Assembly: GCA_036825755.1 (NCBI GenBank)
Contig: DAISXR010000005.1
Span: 3,003-67,002 of the forward strand
Source: JAJFTV01 sp036825755
GTDB lineage: Bacteria > Chloroflexota > Anaerolineae > Anaerolineales > Anaerolineaceae
Direction of reading: 5' to 3'
DNA length: 64,000 nucleotides
This document shows positions 63,995 to 64,000 of this stretch, in pieces. A program made the position numbers and the translations under genes. Positions within the stretch are counted from its first letter, which is position 1; each line of letters begins with the position of its first letter. The notes beneath the pieces are model-generated. The model saw only the letters and a program-made list of their open reading frames with translations, did no database searches and was not told where the DNA came from.

Positions 63995-64000
63995 ATCAAA

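Overview
The window reads as a chromosomal scaffold from a Chloroflexota bacterium, most likely class Anaerolineae (inference). The grounds are the one-chain glycyl-tRNA synthetase, the Thr-Pro-rich linker lipoproteins ending in SH3-like domains, and a block of membrane proteins next to a glutamate-mutase-L-like ATPase. No rRNA, tRNA, CRISPR array, transposase or phage gene was seen. The scaffold has five runs of exactly 100 N (4191-4290, 30085-30184, 43676-43775, 47085-47184, 56909-57008). These are placeholder gaps, and four of them cut genes.

Layout. 1-4119 (+): cytidine deaminase end, recO and fused glyQS. 4291-5745 (-): a beta-propeller lipoprotein. 5977-9649 (+): dnaG and the primary sigma factor. 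9768-24136 (+): a complete 14-gene complex I operon, nuoA to nuoN in canonical order, with a promoter in front and a strong terminator behind. 24471-34208 (-): ten same-strand genes in close succession (sugar epimerase, 3-methyladenine glycosylase, bactofilin, CPBP-type membrane protein, proS, lipoprotein, DegT aminotransferase, PH-domain membrane protein, DUF92 protein, MFS transporter). 34424-37844 (+): rubrerythrin with textbook promoter and terminator, an Eis-like acetyltransferase, and dnaN. 38318-43610 (+): a stand-alone PEP/pyruvate-binding-domain protein, a DUF218 protein, a sortase, a small membrane protein and a PIG-L deacetylase. 43607-44585 (-): a thioredoxin/CcdA-like fusion.

44761-52533 (+) is the most intriguing part: seven tightly packed, mostly unrecognised genes. 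They encode several membrane proteins, a zinc-ribbon acidic protein with repeated Trp-Leu motifs, an actin/Hsp70-fold ATPase of the glutamate-mutase-L type, and a KOW-like protein split by an in-frame TAG. No glutamate mutase subunit is nearby, so this looks like a membrane-associated ATPase complex of unknown function. Directly behind it, at 52575-53216, is a Thr/Pro-rich protein ending in an LPDTG motif, a hydrophobic stretch and a basic tail, a plausible substrate for the sortase at 41487.

53213-56447 (-): phosphohexomutase, DUF389-like/SH3 membrane protein and HAD protein. 56560-60003 (+): an ArsR-type regulator, a small PLDc_N protein, an ABC ATPase and a permease whose N-terminus is a YhfC-type intramembrane protease, all behind a promoter with an overlapping palindrome. 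60347-63994 (+): a peptide/nickel-type ABC importer (binding protein and two permeases), visibly richer in A+T, continuing beyond the window.
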